A stretch of DNA of 64,000 nt from Rhodobacter sp. NTK016B (GCF_017303295.1 NZ_JAFKOK010000014.1:100134-164133); one strand, 5' to 3'. Counted from the stretch's first letter, positions 9,483-19,224 are shown. Program-made: numbers and translations. Notes: generated by a model from the letters alone, not told the origin.

Positions 9483-10151
9483 TCAGGTAAGCGCCAACGC
9501 GCCCATCACGCCGTCGAACAGCGCACGGCCATCGGTGCCGCCATGCTGGGCGCTGACCGCGCGTTCGGGATGGGGCATCATGCCCAGCACCCGCCGGTTG
9601 GCCGACAGAATGCCCGCGATATCGTTGCGCGAGCCGTTGGGATTGACGACATAACGGAACGCCACGCGCCCCTCGCCTTCCAGCGCGGCAAGCGTATCCT
9701 CGTCGGCCTGATAATTGCCGTCGTGATGGGCGATCGGAATGATCGGCTCGGCGCCCGCCTGATAGGCCGAGGTAAAGGCGCTTGCCGTGGTCTCGACCCG
9801 CAACGCGACCGGCTTGCAGACGAATTTCAGCCCTGCATTGCGCATCAGCACGCCCGGCAGCAGCCCGGTTTCGCACAGAACCTGAAAGCCGTTGCACACG
9901 CCCAGCACGTAACCGCCGCGCTCGGCATGGGCGATGACGGCCTTGGCGATGGGCGAGCGCGCAGCGATCGCGCCGCAGCGCAGGTAATCGCCAAAGCTGA
10001 AGCCGCCCGGCACGCCGACGATGTCGGTGCCTTCGGGCAGCGTCGCGTCCTTGTGCCAGACGCGGGTGACATCGGCGCCGGCCTCTTCGAAGGCCACGGC
10101 AAGGTCACGGTCGCAATTGGAACCCGGGAAGGTGATCACGGCGGCTTTCAT
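9483..10151 (-). CDS. purQ: Phosphoribosylformylglycinamidine synthase subunit PurQ (glutaminase)
   Basis: A 222-residue class I glutamine amidotransferase subunit that supplies ammonia to PurL for formylglycinamidine ribonucleotide synthesis in purine biosynthesis. The triad is visible: nucleophile C86 in GVCNGFQVL, and H194 and E196 in MMPHPERAV. The N-terminal [10 protein letters not shown] and [12 protein letters not shown] are PurQ signatures. The length matches the stand-alone PurQ of alphaproteobacteria. purS and purL, which often adjoin, are not present here. Instead the dctB-like gene follows closely. Confidence 0.95.
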   Translation of the reverse strand: MKAAVITFPGSNCDRDLAVAFEEAGADVTRVWHKDATLPEGTDIVGVPGGFSFGDYLRCGAIAARSPIAKAVIAHAERGGYVLGVCNGFQVLCETGLLPGVLMRNAGLKFVCKPVALRVETTASAFTSAYQAGAEPIIPIAHHDGNYQADEDTLAALEGEGRVAFRYVVNPNGSRNDIAGILSANRRVLGMMPHPERAVSAQHGGTDGRALFDGVMGALALT

Positions 10152-10346
10152 GCGCGGCTCCGATATTGGCAGGCGGGATTGGATGCGCCCCCATTACTGC
10201 GATGCGGCAGGCAAAGAAAGGGGGGAATCGGCCCCCTGCCCGTCCGGTCGCGGCGCAAAATCGCGGTTTTGGGCAAAATACGCCTAAGGTGGCATTTCGC
10301 CCCTCGCCTGCGCGTGCTTTCATGCAGCCATCCAAGGGAGGGATAC

Positions 10347-10835
10347 ATGACCAAGGTTACACTGACCGTGAACGGCCGGTCCATGTCGGGACAGGCCGAG
10401 GGACGCACGCTTCTGTCGTCGTTCCTGCGCGAAGAGCTGGGTCTGACCGGTACCCATGTCGGCTGCGATACCAGCCAGTGCGGCGCTTGCGTCGTGCATG
10501 TGGACGGACAGGCGGTGAAAAGCTGCACGGTGCTGGCGCAGGATGTCGAGGGCGCCAACGTCACCACGATCGAGGGCATGGCGAATGCCGATGGCTCGCT
10601 GAACACGCTGCAACAGGCGTTTCAGGACCATCACGGCCTGCAATGCGGCTTCTGCACGCCGGGCATGGTGATGGCGGCCTCGTCGCTTCTGGCCGAGAAC
10701 CCCAAACCCACCGAGGCCGAGGTGCGCCATTACCTTGAAGGCAATATCTGCCGCTGCACGGGTTACCACAACATCGTCAAGGCGGTGATGGCGGCCTCGG
10801 GTCAGGATGTGAGCGACACGGTCGCCGCTGAATAA
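10347..10835 (+). CDS. coxS: Molybdenum hydroxylase [2Fe-2S] small subunit (CoxS-like)
   Basis: A 162-residue iron-sulfur subunit that passes electrons from the molybdenum site to FAD in xanthine-dehydrogenase-family hydroxylases. The plant-type [2Fe-2S] ligands are C40, C45, C48 and C60. The second cluster uses C100 and C103 (CGFCTPGM) and C135 and C137 (CRCTGY). ATG 10347 follows a GGGAGGG ribosome site. It starts a three-gene S-L-M run, the order typical of form II CO-dehydrogenase-like enzymes; form I clusters run M-S-L. Confidence 0.93.
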   Translation: MTKVTLTVNGRSMSGQAEGRTLLSSFLREELGLTGTHVGCDTSQCGACVVHVDGQAVKSCTVLAQDVEGANVTTIEGMANADGSLNTLQQAFQDHHGLQCGFCTPGMVMAASSLLAENPKPTEAEVRHYLEGNICRCTGYHNIVKAVMAASGQDVSDTVAAE

Positions 10836-10925
10836 GGACGGGCCCTGGCGGGTCGCCCGCCGGATCTCAGGACTTGTAGGGTGCGTGATTTCACGCACCA
10901 TTCATCGACATCAGGGAGGGATTCC

Positions 10926-13301
10926 ATGCCCAAGGACGGCGGAATCGGCGCCAGCACAAAGCGGCGCGAGGACGTTCGTTTCCTTACCGGGAACGGACGC
11001 TACACGGACGACATCAACCTGCGCGGACAGGCGCATGCCTTTTTCCTGCGCTCGCAGGTCGCCCACGGCAAGATCAACACGATCGACACCAGCGCCGCCG
11101 AGGCGATGGACGGCGTGATCCGCATCTTCACCGCCAAGGATTTCGAAGGCGTGGGCGGCGTGCCCTGCGGCTGGCTGATCACCGACAAGCACGGCCAGCC
11201 CATGCAGGAACCCAAGCACCCGGTACTGGCCGAGGGCAAGGTGCGCCATGTGGGCGACCCCATCGCCGTGGTCATCGCCGAGACGCTGGACCAGGCCCGC
11301 GACGCCGCCGAGGCGATCGATCTCGATATCGAGGACCTGCCCGCCGTTGTCGACATGAAGGCCGCTTTGTCCGCCGACGCGCCCAAGGTGCATGACGAGC
11401 TGAGCTCGAATCTGTGCTACGACTGGGGCTTCGTCGAGGAAAACAAGGCCGCCGTGGACGAGGCCTTCGCCAGTGCCGCGCATGTCACATCGCTGGAACT
11501 GGTCAACCAGAGGCTCATCGCCAATCCGATGGAGCCGCGCGTGGCGGTGGGCGATTACGATCCGTGGAACGACAATTCCACGCTCTACACCACCTCGCAG
11601 AACCCGCATGTGATCCGTCTGTTGATGGGCGCCTTCGTGCTGGGCATCCCCGAGCACAAGCTGCGTGTCGTCGCGCCCGATGTGGGCGGCGGCTTCGGCG
11701 CGAAGATCTTCCACTATGCCGAGGAAGCCTTCTGTACCTTCGCCGCACGTCAGCTGAAGCGGCCGGTGAAATGGACCTCGTCGCGCTCGGAAGCCTTCAT
11801 GTCGGATGCGCATGGCCGCGACCATGTCACGAAGATCGAGCTCGCGCTCGATGCCGAGAACAACTTCACCGCGATCCGCACCGAAACCTATGCCAATATG
11901 GGCGCCTATCTCTCGACCTTCGCGCCCTCGGTCCCGACCTGGCTGCACGGCACGCTGATGGCAGGCAATTACCGCACGCCGCTTATCTATGTGAACGTGA
12001 AGGCCGTGTTCACCAACACCGTGCCGGTCGACGCCTATCGCGGCGCAGGCCGCCCCGAGGCCACGTTCCAGCTTGAGCGTGTCGTCGACAAGGCCGCGCG
12101 CGAGCTGGGCGTCGATCCGGTCGAGCTGCGGCGTCAGAACTTCATCAAGGCCGATCAATTCCCCTATGCCACCCCCGTGGCGGTCGAGTACGACACCGGG
12201 AATTACGACGCGACGATGGACAAGATGCTCGAGCTTTCGGATTACGCGGGCTTCGCTGCGCGCGCCGAGGAGTCAAAGAAACGCGGCAAGCTGCGCGGCT
12301 TCGGCATCGCCCATTACATCGAGGCCTGCGGCATCGCGCCGTCGAACCTCGTCGGGCAACTGGGCGCCCGCGCCGGTCTTTACGAATCCGCCACCGTGCG
12401 GGTGAACGCGACCGGCTCGATCTCGATCTATACCGGCTCGCATTCGCACGGTCAGGGGCACGAGACCACCTTTGCCCAGGTCGTGGCCGACATGATCGGC
12501 ATCGATGCGGGACAGGTCGAGATCAACCACGGCGACACCGCCAACACGCCGATGGGCATGGGCACCTATGGCTCGCGCTCGCTGGCCGTGGGCGGCTCGG
12601 CGCTGGTCAAGGCCACCAACAAGGTGATCAACAAGGCCAAGAAGATTGCCGCCCACCTGCTCGAAGCTTCGGAAGCGGATATCGAGCTGGCTGACGGCAA
12701 GTTCACCGTCGCGGGCACCGACAAGTCGGTGGACTGGGCGGGCGTGACGCTGGCCGCCTATGTGCCGCATAACTACCCGCTGGAATCGATGGAACCGGGG
12801 CTGGAAGAGACGGCGTTCTACGATCCGTCCAACTTCACCTATCCCTCGGGCGCCTATGGCTGCGAGGTCGAGGTCGATCCTGATACCGGCGAGGTCGAGA
12901 TCATCGGCTTCACCGCCGCCGACGATTTCGGCAACGTCGTGAACCCGATGATCGTCGAGGGTCAGGTCCATGGCGGTCTGGCACAGGGTATCGGTCAGGC
13001 TTTGCTCGAGCGCTGTGTCTATGACGCGGACGGACAGCTCGTCTCGGGCTCGTATATGGACTACGCCATGCCGCGCGCGGACAATGTGCCGAACTACACG
13101 GTCGACCATTCCTGCGTCACGCCCTGCACCCACAACCCGCTGGGCGTGAAGGGCTGCGGCGAGGCCGGCGCCATCGGCAGCCCGCCTGCCGTCATCAACG
13201 CGGTCATCGACGCGCTTCAGCGCGGCGGCCATTCCCACGTCACCCATATCGACATGCCCGCTTCGCCCTCGCGCGTCTGGGCCGCGATGAACGCCAAGTA
13301 A
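10926..13301 (+). CDS. coxL: Molybdopterin-binding large subunit, form II carbon monoxide dehydrogenase-like
   Basis: A 791-residue catalytic subunit of the xanthine dehydrogenase/CODH family binding molybdopterin cytosine dinucleotide. Residues 370-376 read AYRGAGR, the active-site loop that marks form II (BMS-type) proteins. True CO dehydrogenases of form I carry AYxCSFR with the selanyl-cysteine ligand. Other family blocks are [18 protein letters not shown] and the glutamate region GCGEAGAIG near the C terminus. The start at 10926 follows GGGAGGG; an upstream in-frame ATG at 10881 lacks support. CO may not be the substrate: form II members have disputed activity and could oxidise another aldehyde or heterocycle. 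No maturation genes (coxD, E, F, G) are adjacent. Confidence 0.9.
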   Translation: MPKDGGIGASTKRREDVRFLTGNGRYTDDINLRGQAHAFFLRSQVAHGKINTIDTSAAEAMDGVIRIFTAKDFEGVGGVPCGWLITDKHGQPMQEPKHPVLAEGKVRHVGDPIAVVIAETLDQARDAAEAIDLDIEDLPAVVDMKAALSADAPKVHDELSSNLCYDWGFVEENKAAVDEAFASAAHVTSLELVNQRLIANPMEPRVAVGDYDPWNDNSTLYTTSQNPHVIRLLMGAFVLGIPEHKLRVVAPDVGGGFGAKIFHYAEEAFCTFAARQLKRPVKWTSSRSEAFMSDAHGRDHVTKIELALDAENNFTAIRTETYANMGAYLSTFAPSVPTWLHGTLMAGNYRTPLIYVNVKAVFTNTVPVDAYRGAGRPEATFQLERVVDKAARELGVDPVELRRQNFIKADQFPYATPVAVEYDTGNYDATMDKMLELSDYAGFAARAEESKKRGKLRGFGIAHYIEACGIAPSNLVGQLGARAGLYESATVRVNATGSISIYTGSHSHGQGHETTFAQVVADMIGIDAGQVEINHGDTANTPMGMGTYGSRSLAVGGSALVKATNKVINKAKKIAAHLLEASEADIELADGKFTVAGTDKSVDWAGVTLAAYVPHNYPLESMEPGLEETAFYDPSNFTYPSGAYGCEVEVDPDTGEVEIIGFTAADDFGNVVNPMIVEGQVHGGLAQGIGQALLERCVYDADGQLVSGSYMDYAMPRADNVPNYTVDHSCVTPCTHNPLGVKGCGEAGAIGSPPAVINAVIDALQRGGHSHVTHIDMPASPSRVWAAMNAK

Positions 13302-13312
13302 AGGAGGTCCGA

Positions 13313-14101
13313 ATGTACAATTTCGACTTCGTCAAACCCGCCTCGGTCGAGGATGCGGTCGCCGCCCTGTCCGGGGACGAGGCGCAGCCGCTTTCGGGCG
13401 GCATGACCCTGCTGCCCTCGATGAAACAGCGCCTGAACGCGCCCGCGACGCTTGTGTCGCTGACCGGGATCGACGCGCTGAAAGGCGTGTGCCGCGACGG
13501 CGACATGCTGGTCATCGGCGCCGCCACGCCGCACGCGGTCGTGGCGCGCGACGCCGCCGCCGATTACCCGGCGCTGGCGGAACTGGCAGGCCAGATCGGC
13601 GACCCGATGGTGCGCAACCGCGGCACGATCGGCGGCTCGCTGGCCAATAACGACCCCTCGGCCTGCTACCCGGCGGCAGCGCTGGCCTCGGGCGCGACCA
13701 TCGTCACCGACAAGCGCGAGATCGCGGCGGAAGAGTTCTTCCAGGGCATGTTCGCCACCGCGCTCGACGAGGGCGAGATCATCACCTCGGTGAAGTTCCC
13801 GATCCCGCAGAAAGCAGCCTATGCCAAATTCGCCCAGCCCGCGTCGCGCTTCGCGCTGACCGGGGCCTTCGTCGCGCAATATGCGGACGGGGCGCGGGTG
13901 GCGATCACCGGAGCATCGGAAAACGGCGTGTTCCGCTGGAGCGAGGCCGAAACGGCGCTGTCGTCGAACTTCTCGGCCGACGCGCTCAACGGACTGGCGG
14001 CCTCGGCCGATCAGATGATCGGCGATCTGCACGGCACGCCCGAATACCGCGCGCATCTGGTGGGCGTGATGACCCGCCGCGCGGTCGGTGCCGCACACTG
14101 A
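13313..14101 (+). CDS. coxM: FAD-binding medium subunit (CoxM-like)
   Basis: A 262-residue flavoprotein subunit of the molybdenum hydroxylase. It takes electrons from CoxS and delivers them to the acceptor. The FAD pyrophosphate loops are visible as LSGGMTLLPSMK (about 30-41) and the RNRGTIGGSLANNDPSA block (about 101-117). The ribosome site AAAGGAGG directly follows the coxL stop, with an 11-nt gap, so translation is probably coupled. The length is close to other form II medium subunits. Confidence 0.92.
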   Translation: MYNFDFVKPASVEDAVAALSGDEAQPLSGGMTLLPSMKQRLNAPATLVSLTGIDALKGVCRDGDMLVIGAATPHAVVARDAAADYPALAELAGQIGDPMVRNRGTIGGSLANNDPSACYPAAALASGATIVTDKREIAAEEFFQGMFATALDEGEIITSVKFPIPQKAAYAKFAQPASRFALTGAFVAQYADGARVAITGASENGVFRWSEAETALSSNFSADALNGLAASADQMIGDLHGTPEYRAHLVGVMTRRAVGAAH

Positions 14102-14130
14102 ACGCGGCACTATCGCTGCTGAAACCAAGT

Positions 14131-14300
14131 GAGGGGGGCTGTCTGCCCCCCTCTTTGCCTTGCGGCAAATTCACCCCCCGAGGATATTTGTGGATCAAAG
14201 ATGGGCCTTAACAGGTCCTTAACCGCGCATCTTTGCTCTGCAAATATCCCCGGGGGAGGCGCGGCGGCGTCAGCCGGTGTGGCGGGGGGCAGAGCCCCCG
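14131..14300. repeat. Composite intergenic palindromic element, copy 1
   Basis: This begins with a perfect 9-bp hairpin (GAGGGGGGC/GCCCCCCTC, 14131-14153) followed by TTT, which probably terminates coxSLM. A box containing CCGAGGATATTTGTGGATC and AAAGATG (14174-14203) and its inverted counterpart (14228-14256) follow. A second C/G-rich hairpin is at about 14283-14300. The same box recurs at 30752, 34979, 37125 and, inverted, at 45274. Confidence 0.8.
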
Positions 14301-14362
14301 ACGGCTTGCGGTTGCCAAGCACGGCGCCGGTCGTTAATCGGGCGGGCGAAAGGATCCCGATC

Positions 14363-15112
14363 ATGCGCGCGCTTTCCACCGACCTCGGCACCGCCCCCCT
14401 GATGGTGCTTACCCGTCCGCAGATGGGCGAGAATATCGGCGCCGCGGCGCGGGCGATGCTGAATTTCGGCGTCGAGCACATGCGCCTGATCGCGCCGCGC
14501 GACGGCTGGCCCAATCCCAAGGCAATCGCCATGGCTTCGGGCGCGTCGAGTGTGCTCGACAACGCCGCCGTCTTTCCCGATGTGGCCGGGGCGATCGCCG
14601 ATTGCGATTACGTCTACGCCACCACCGCGCGCGGGCGTGGATTGGTGAAGCCCGTCCTGACGCCCGAAACCGCGATGGCCGAGGCGCGCGCGATGATCGG
14701 CGCTGGCAAGCGGGTGGCGGTGTTGTTCGGCCCCGAGCGCGCGGGGCTGGAAAACGACGACGTGGCCCATGCCAATGCGATCATCACCGTGCCGGTCAAT
14801 CCGGGTTTTTATTCGCTCAACCTCGCGCAATGCGTGTTGCTGACGGCTTATGAATGGATGCGCCAGACCTCGGAGGTCGAAGGCGCTCGGCTGGAACTGG
14901 CGGGCACCGACCTTGCCACGCAGGTCGAGATCGAGAAGCTGGGCGATCATTTCGAGGGGCGTCTGCAAGAGGCCGGGTTCTTTCACCCGCCCGAGAAGGC
15001 ACCGCATATGAAGCGCAATCTGCGCAACATGTGGGGTCGCTGGGGCATGACGCGTTCGGAAGTGCAAACGCTGCACGGCGCGCTGCGGCAATTGGTGCGC
15101 GCCAAAGACTGA
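14363..15112 (+). CDS. TrmJ-like RNA methyltransferase (SPOUT superfamily)
   Basis: A 249-residue SPOUT methyltransferase of the TrmH/TrmJ group, which 2'-O-methylates a ribose in tRNA or rRNA using S-adenosylmethionine. The trefoil-knot signatures are the N-terminal LTRPQMGENIGAAARAMLNF, the middle VLFGPERAGLEN and the C-terminal VPVNPGFYSLNLAQCV, which together form the SAM pocket. TrmJ methylates position 32 of tRNAs, and overall length and extension fit TrmJ better than TrmL. The start at 14363 follows GAAAGGATC. It appears monocistronic, about 74 nt ahead of the heme A synthase gene. Confidence 0.82.
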   Translation: MRALSTDLGTAPLMVLTRPQMGENIGAAARAMLNFGVEHMRLIAPRDGWPNPKAIAMASGASSVLDNAAVFPDVAGAIADCDYVYATTARGRGLVKPVLTPETAMAEARAMIGAGKRVAVLFGPERAGLENDDVAHANAIITVPVNPGFYSLNLAQCVLLTAYEWMRQTSEVEGARLELAGTDLATQVEIEKLGDHFEGRLQEAGFFHPPEKAPHMKRNLRNMWGRWGMTRSEVQTLHGALRQLVRAKD

Positions 15113-15186
15113 CCGGTGGGTCCGGGCGCTCTTGATACCGCCCCACCCCCGCAATAGCTTGACGCCGCCAGAACAGGAGTGTGCCG

Positions 15187-16350
15187 ATGGCGAAACGCCC
15201 GATCTTCGAGGACGCCGCAGCGCCCAAAGCCGCCGCCCAGGCAGGACCACAGACCGGCTCCCGTCCCGCACGGAGCGGCGGGATCGAAGCCCCGTCGGGC
15301 GCGCGGCGCGCGATCCGGCTCTGGCTGGGGGTGCTGTTCGTCATGGTCATGGCGATGATCGCCGTGGGCGGGCTGACGCGGCTCACCGATTCCGGTCTGT
15401 CGATCACCGAGTGGAAGCCGCTGACCGGCGCCCTGCCGCCGATGAACGATGCCGACTGGCAGGCCGAGTTCGACCTCTATCAGCAGATCGACCAGTTCCA
15501 CCTGATGAATGCCGACATGACGCTGTCGGAATTCAAGTCGATCTATTGGTGGGAATGGTCGCATCGTCAGCTTGGCCGCGCGGTGGGCGTGGTCTGGGCG
15601 CTGGGTTTTCTGGCCTTTCTGGCCTTGCGCAAGATCCCGGCGGGGTGGACCGGACGGCTACTGGTGCCGGGTATTCTGGGCGGTGTTCAGGGGGCGATCG
15701 GCTGGTGGATGGTCTCATCGGGGGTGACGCAGGGCGAAGGCGTGACCACGGTGGCAAGCTACCGGCTGGCCACCCATCTGGGGCTGGCTTTCGTCATCCT
15801 TGGCGTCATCGCGTGGTATATGTTCCTGCTGGGCCGGCCCGAGGCGCAGCTGCTCCAGGCCCGACGCTCGCGCGAGGCGAAACTGTTCTCACTGGGCACG
15901 GGGCTCATGCATTTCGCTTTCCTGCAGATCATTCTGGGCGCACTGGTCGCAGGGATCGATGCCGGACGCGGCTATACCGACTGGCCGCTGATGGGTGGCT
16001 CGGTACTGCCGCCGGCGATGTGGGAGTTGAGCCCTGTCTGGCGCAACCTTTTCGAGAATGACGGCACGGTGCAGTTCATCCACCGCGTCTCGGGCTATCT
16101 GCTGTTCGTCTTCGGCGTGATCGCGTGGAACCGGGGCCGCCGGTCGAGCTATGCGCGCACGCGCATGGCCTTCCACTGGGTTCTGGGCGCACTGACCGCG
16201 CAGATCGTGCTGGGCATCGTCACCGTGATGCATGGCGCACCGCTGGAGCTGGGCATCGCGCACCAGTTCATGGCCGTCATCCTGTGGGTGCTGATCATTC
16301 GCGCCCGCTATCTGGCCCAGTATCCGCTGGGCGGAACCATCCGGGGATAA
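15187..16350 (+). CDS. ctaA: Heme A synthase (COX15/CtaA)
   Basis: A 387-residue integral membrane oxygenase that converts heme O to heme A for aa3-type cytochrome oxidase. Eight hydrophobic helices are apparent. The family motifs are GGLTRLTDSGLSITEWKPLTG after helix 1, WEWSHRQLGRAVG with a heme-ligand His, the lone-His segment AGIDAGRGYTDWPLMGG, and FIHRVSGYLLFV with another His. The ATG at 15187 is preceded at good spacing by ACAGGAG; the GTG six nt upstream is too close to it. A soluble Pro/Ala-rich N-terminal leader of about 40 residues is typical of alphaproteobacterial CtaA. The M32 peptidase gene follows after 3 nt. Confidence 0.95.
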   Translation: MAKRPIFEDAAAPKAAAQAGPQTGSRPARSGGIEAPSGARRAIRLWLGVLFVMVMAMIAVGGLTRLTDSGLSITEWKPLTGALPPMNDADWQAEFDLYQQIDQFHLMNADMTLSEFKSIYWWEWSHRQLGRAVGVVWALGFLAFLALRKIPAGWTGRLLVPGILGGVQGAIGWWMVSSGVTQGEGVTTVASYRLATHLGLAFVILGVIAWYMFLLGRPEAQLLQARRSREAKLFSLGTGLMHFAFLQIILGALVAGIDAGRGYTDWPLMGGSVLPPAMWELSPVWRNLFENDGTVQFIHRVSGYLLFVFGVIAWNRGRRSSYARTRMAFHWVLGALTAQIVLGIVTVMHGAPLELGIAHQFMAVILWVLIIRARYLAQYPLGGTIRG

Positions 16351-16353
16351 ACC

Positions 16354-17823
16354 ATGACCGCATTCGACGAAATCGTCGCGCATGAGCGCACCAGCTGGGC
16401 CCTGTCGCAGGTGATGGGTCGCCTGGGCTGGGATCAGGAAACCGTCATGCCGCGCGGCGCCGCCGAGCAGCGCGGCGAGGAAATGGCGGCGATGGAGGAA
16501 GTGCTGCACGCGCGGCGCACCGATCCGCGCCTTGGCGAGTGGCTGGAAGCGGCCACCGCCCCCGATGCGAAAGGCGAGGCGATCCTGCGCCATGTCCGCC
16601 GCTCGTACACCCGCAATACCCGCGTGCCCGCCGCGCTTGCCTCGGAAATCGCCCGCGTGACCTCGGTCGCGCAGGGTGTCTGGGCCGAGGCCCGCGCACG
16701 CGATGACGTGCCGCATTTCCTGCCCACCCTCACGCGGGTGATCGAGTTGCGGCGCGAGGAAGCCTCGGCGCTGGCCGAGAATGGCGCGCTCTATGACGCG
16801 CTGCTCAACGATTACGAACCCGGCATCACTGGCGACGAGGTCGCGGAGATCTTCGCGCGGATGCGCACACGGCTGGTCTCGCTGCGCGAGAAGGTGCTGG
16901 GCGCGGAGTATCAACCCGCGCCGCTGAAAGGCGAATTCCCGCGCGAAGGGCAGCTGCGTCTGAGCCGCCTGCTGGCCGAGACCTTTGGCTACGATTTCGC
17001 CCATGGGCGGCTCGATCTGGCCGTCCATCCCTTTTCATCAGGGTCGGGCGCGGATGCGCGCATCACCACAAGGGTGGCCGAAAGCGATCCGTTCAACTGC
17101 CTTTATTCGACGATCCACGAAGTGGGCCATGCCTGCTACGAGCAGAATATCGCCCCGGATTACCGCTATTCGCCGTTGGGCGAAGGCGTGTCGATGGGCG
17201 TGCATGAAAGCCAGAGCCGGATCTACGAGAACCAGGTTGGCCGTTCGCGCGCCTTCACGGGCTGGCTGCATGGGCAGATGCGCCACGAATTCGGCGATCT
17301 GGGTCTGGATCCCGAGGCGTTTTTCGGCGCGGTCAACCGGGTGCAGCCGGGCTATATCCGCACCGAGAGCGACGAGGTGCATTACAACCTGCACATCATG
17401 ATGCGCTTCGATCTGGAACGCGCGCTGATCTCGGGCGATCTGAAACCCGCCGATCTGGAAGCGGCGTGGAACGACCGGTTCCTCAAGGATTTCGGTGTCG
17501 CAGTGGACCGCCCGTCGCACGGAATGCTGCAGGATGTGCACTGGTCTGTGGGTCTGTTCGGCTATTTCCCGACCTATGCTTTGGGCAATGTCTATGCGGG
17601 CTGCCTGATGAAGGCGTTGCGCAAGGATCTGGTGGGGATCGACACCGCGCTGGCGGAGGGCCGGCCTACCGTCGCGACCGAATGGCTGACCGAAAAGCTG
17701 CAACGCCATGGCGGCCTGCGCGAGCCACGCGACACGATCGCCCATGCCAGTGGTTTCGAGCCGTCGGAAGCCCCGCTGATGGATTATCTGGAGGCGAAAT
17801 TCAGCGACCTTTACCGGCTCTGA
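16354..17823 (+). CDS. Carboxypeptidase Taq-type metallopeptidase (M32)
   Basis: A 489-residue cytosolic zinc carboxypeptidase of family M32, which removes C-terminal residues except proline from peptides. The zinc motif HEVGH spans residues 255-259, followed by the third-ligand region GVSMGVHESQSRIYEN with its Glu. Family blocks such as RITTRVAESDPFNCLYSTIHE and YNLHIMMRFDLERALISGDL are present. Length and the all-helical character match the family (about 490-510). Its start is only 3 nt after the ctaA stop, so the pair is likely one transcript. It ends in a 12-bp tandem repeat and two hairpins. Confidence 0.93.
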   Translation: MTAFDEIVAHERTSWALSQVMGRLGWDQETVMPRGAAEQRGEEMAAMEEVLHARRTDPRLGEWLEAATAPDAKGEAILRHVRRSYTRNTRVPAALASEIARVTSVAQGVWAEARARDDVPHFLPTLTRVIELRREEASALAENGALYDALLNDYEPGITGDEVAEIFARMRTRLVSLREKVLGAEYQPAPLKGEFPREGQLRLSRLLAETFGYDFAHGRLDLAVHPFSSGSGADARITTRVAESDPFNCLYSTIHEVGHACYEQNIAPDYRYSPLGEGVSMGVHESQSRIYENQVGRSRAFTGWLHGQMRHEFGDLGLDPEAFFGAVNRVQPGYIRTESDEVHYNLHIMMRFDLERALISGDLKPADLEAAWNDRFLKDFGVAVDRPSHGMLQDVHWSVGLFGYFPTYALGNVYAGCLMKALRKDLVGIDTALAEGRPTVATEWLTEKLQRHGGLREPRDTIAHASGFEPSEAPLMDYLEAKFSDLYRL

Positions 17824-17825
17824 CA

Positions 17826-17885
17826 AGGGCTCTGAAACGGGTTCTGAAACGGGTTCTGAAACGGGTTCTGAAGGGGGTTCTGAAG
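17826..17885 (+). repeat. 12-bp tandem repeat directly behind the M32 gene
   Basis: About five copies of GGGTTCTGAAAC-like units start 3 nt past the stop codon. The first has GGGCTCTGAAAC and the last two are degenerate with extra G. No reading frame or stable stem uses them. It looks like a short minisatellite born by slippage in the 3' UTR. Confidence 0.85.
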
Positions 17886-17911
17886 GGGGCATCGAGCCCC
17901 CGCGCCGCGCG

Positions 17912-17930
17912 GCCGGGCCTTTGGCCCGGC
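17912..17930 (+). terminator. Hairpin GCCGGGCC-TTT-GGCCCGGC after the M32 gene
   Basis: A perfect 8-bp stem with a three-nt loop, in the 3' region of the ctaA-M32 unit. It is not followed by a T run, so it may be an mRNA-stabilising structure ahead of the stronger terminator at 17962. Confidence 0.55.
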
Positions 17931-17961
17931 AGGACAAACGGGACCGATGTACCTTTATCGG

Positions 17962-17991
17962 GGCGGCTCACGGGTGAGGGCCGCCATTTTT
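17962..17991 (+). terminator. Rho-independent terminator between convergent genes
   Basis: The stem GGCGGC(TCAC)/(GTGA)..GCCGCC is followed by ATTTTT. It ends the plus-strand ctaA-M32 transcript. The flavoprotein gene on the other strand ends 29 nt further on, and the AT-rich box after the hairpin (ATTATTTGAGACAAAGTGAA) is a degenerate relative of the recurrent element. Confidence 0.75.
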
Positions 17992-18019
17992 GATTATTTG
18001 AGACAAAGTGAAAGAACGC

Positions 18020-19183
18020 TCAGGCGGCTTGCCCGGCAGCCCAGCCCGAGGACCAGGCCCATTGGAAGTTATAGCCGCCGAGCCAGCCGGTGACATCGAC
18101 CACCTCGCCCACGAAATAGAGACCGGGCACGGCGCGTGCCTGCATCGTCTTCGCGTCGAGTGCCCTGGTATCGACACCGCCCAGCGTCACTTCGGCAGTG
18201 CGCCAGCCCTCGGTCCCGTTGGGCACGAGCTGCCAGCGATGCACGGCGTCGCCGAGATTTTGCAGCGCCGCTTTCGACTGGGTGGCGAGCTTGCCCGATA
18301 GGCCCGCGCGGCCGGTGATCGAGCGCGCGAGTTTCTCGGGCAGATCGAGCGCATTCGCGAGCTCGCGCGCGCCCCTTTCGGCGCGGGCCGACTGGGCCTC
18401 TTGCGCGATATCGCGGCCGGCGGCTAGGTCGACTTCGATCGCCTGCCCTTCGCGCCAATAGCTGGAAATCTGCAGGATTGAGGGCCCGGACAAACCGCGA
18501 TGGGTAAAGAGCAACCCTTCGTCAAAGGCGATCTTCGCGCCCTTGAGCCCCACGCGCGCCTGCACGCTGACCCCCGCCAGCGTCTGGATAGCGTCGCGCT
18601 GCGCATCCGAGAATGTCAGCGGCACAAGGCCCGGGCGCGGCTCGATCAGGTCGAGACCGAAGGCGCGCGCAATGTCATAGCCCAGCCCCGTCGCGCCCAT
18701 CTTTGGGATCGACTTGCCCCCGGTCGCCACCACCACGACCTTGGCCCTGAGCGGGCCATCCCGGGTCTCGACCGTGAAACCCGGGAGCACGCGCTTGACC
18801 TCGATGCCGAGGCGCAACTCGCCCCCGGCCTCGGCCAGATCGCGCAACAGCATGTCCACGACCTGCCGCGCCGAACCGTCGCAAAACAGCTGGCCCAGCG
18901 TCTTTTCGTGCCACGCGATCCCGGCGCGATCGATCCGGGCGATGAAATCGTGCTGCGTGTAGCGTCTGAGCGCCGAGAGCGCGAAGCGCGGGTTCTGGCT
19001 GAGGAATCGTTCGGGCGCGATCTGCAGGTTGGTGAAGTTGCACCGCCCGCCGCCAGAGATGCGGATCTTCTCGCCCGGCGCCTTGGCATGGTCGAGCACC
19101 AGCACGCGGCGGCCCCGGCGCGCGGCTTCGATCCCCGCCATCAGCCCGGCGGCCCCCGCGCCGAGCACGATCACATCCCACAT
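18020..19183 (-). CDS. BaiN/HI0933-type FAD-dependent oxidoreductase
   Basis: A 387-residue flavoprotein of the HI0933 (YhiN/BaiN) family. The N-terminal dinucleotide fold is VIVLGAGAAGLMAGIEAARR. It is followed by the family hallmark GEKIRISGGGRCNFTNL, then VVATGGKSIPKMGATGLGYDIA. The C-terminal FAD contact is PGLYFVGEVVDVTGWLGGYN. The start at 19183 has an AGGAGG site 7 nt upstream; a longer frame to 19294 lacks one. The family is broadly conserved, and one gut member reduces bile-acid intermediates, but the usual substrate is unknown. The protein is probably cytosolic. Confidence 0.88.
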   Translation of the reverse strand: MWDVIVLGAGAAGLMAGIEAARRGRRVLVLDHAKAPGEKIRISGGGRCNFTNLQIAPERFLSQNPRFALSALRRYTQHDFIARIDRAGIAWHEKTLGQLFCDGSARQVVDMLLRDLAEAGGELRLGIEVKRVLPGFTVETRDGPLRAKVVVVATGGKSIPKMGATGLGYDIARAFGLDLIEPRPGLVPLTFSDAQRDAIQTLAGVSVQARVGLKGAKIAFDEGLLFTHRGLSGPSILQISSYWREGQAIEVDLAAGRDIAQEAQSARAERGARELANALDLPEKLARSITGRAGLSGKLATQSKAALQNLGDAVHRWQLVPNGTEGWRTAEVTLGGVDTRALDAKTMQARAVPGLYFVGEVVDVTGWLGGYNFQWAWSSGWAAGQAA

Positions 19184-19224
19184 GCCCGACCTCCTGCCTG
19201 ATGCCCTGCGTGTCGCCCGCGCTG

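Noticed and set aside
7656..10346. A plus-strand open frame spanning the opposite strand of dctB and purQ and running into coxS.
   Set aside because: Its translation is His/Arg/Gln-rich with no motif and is the usual antisense shadow of high-GC genes. Real coxS begins at 10347 behind a good ribosome site.
17826..17885. The 12-bp repeats considered as a CRISPR array.
   Set aside because: The units abut without spacers and there are no cas genes nearby.
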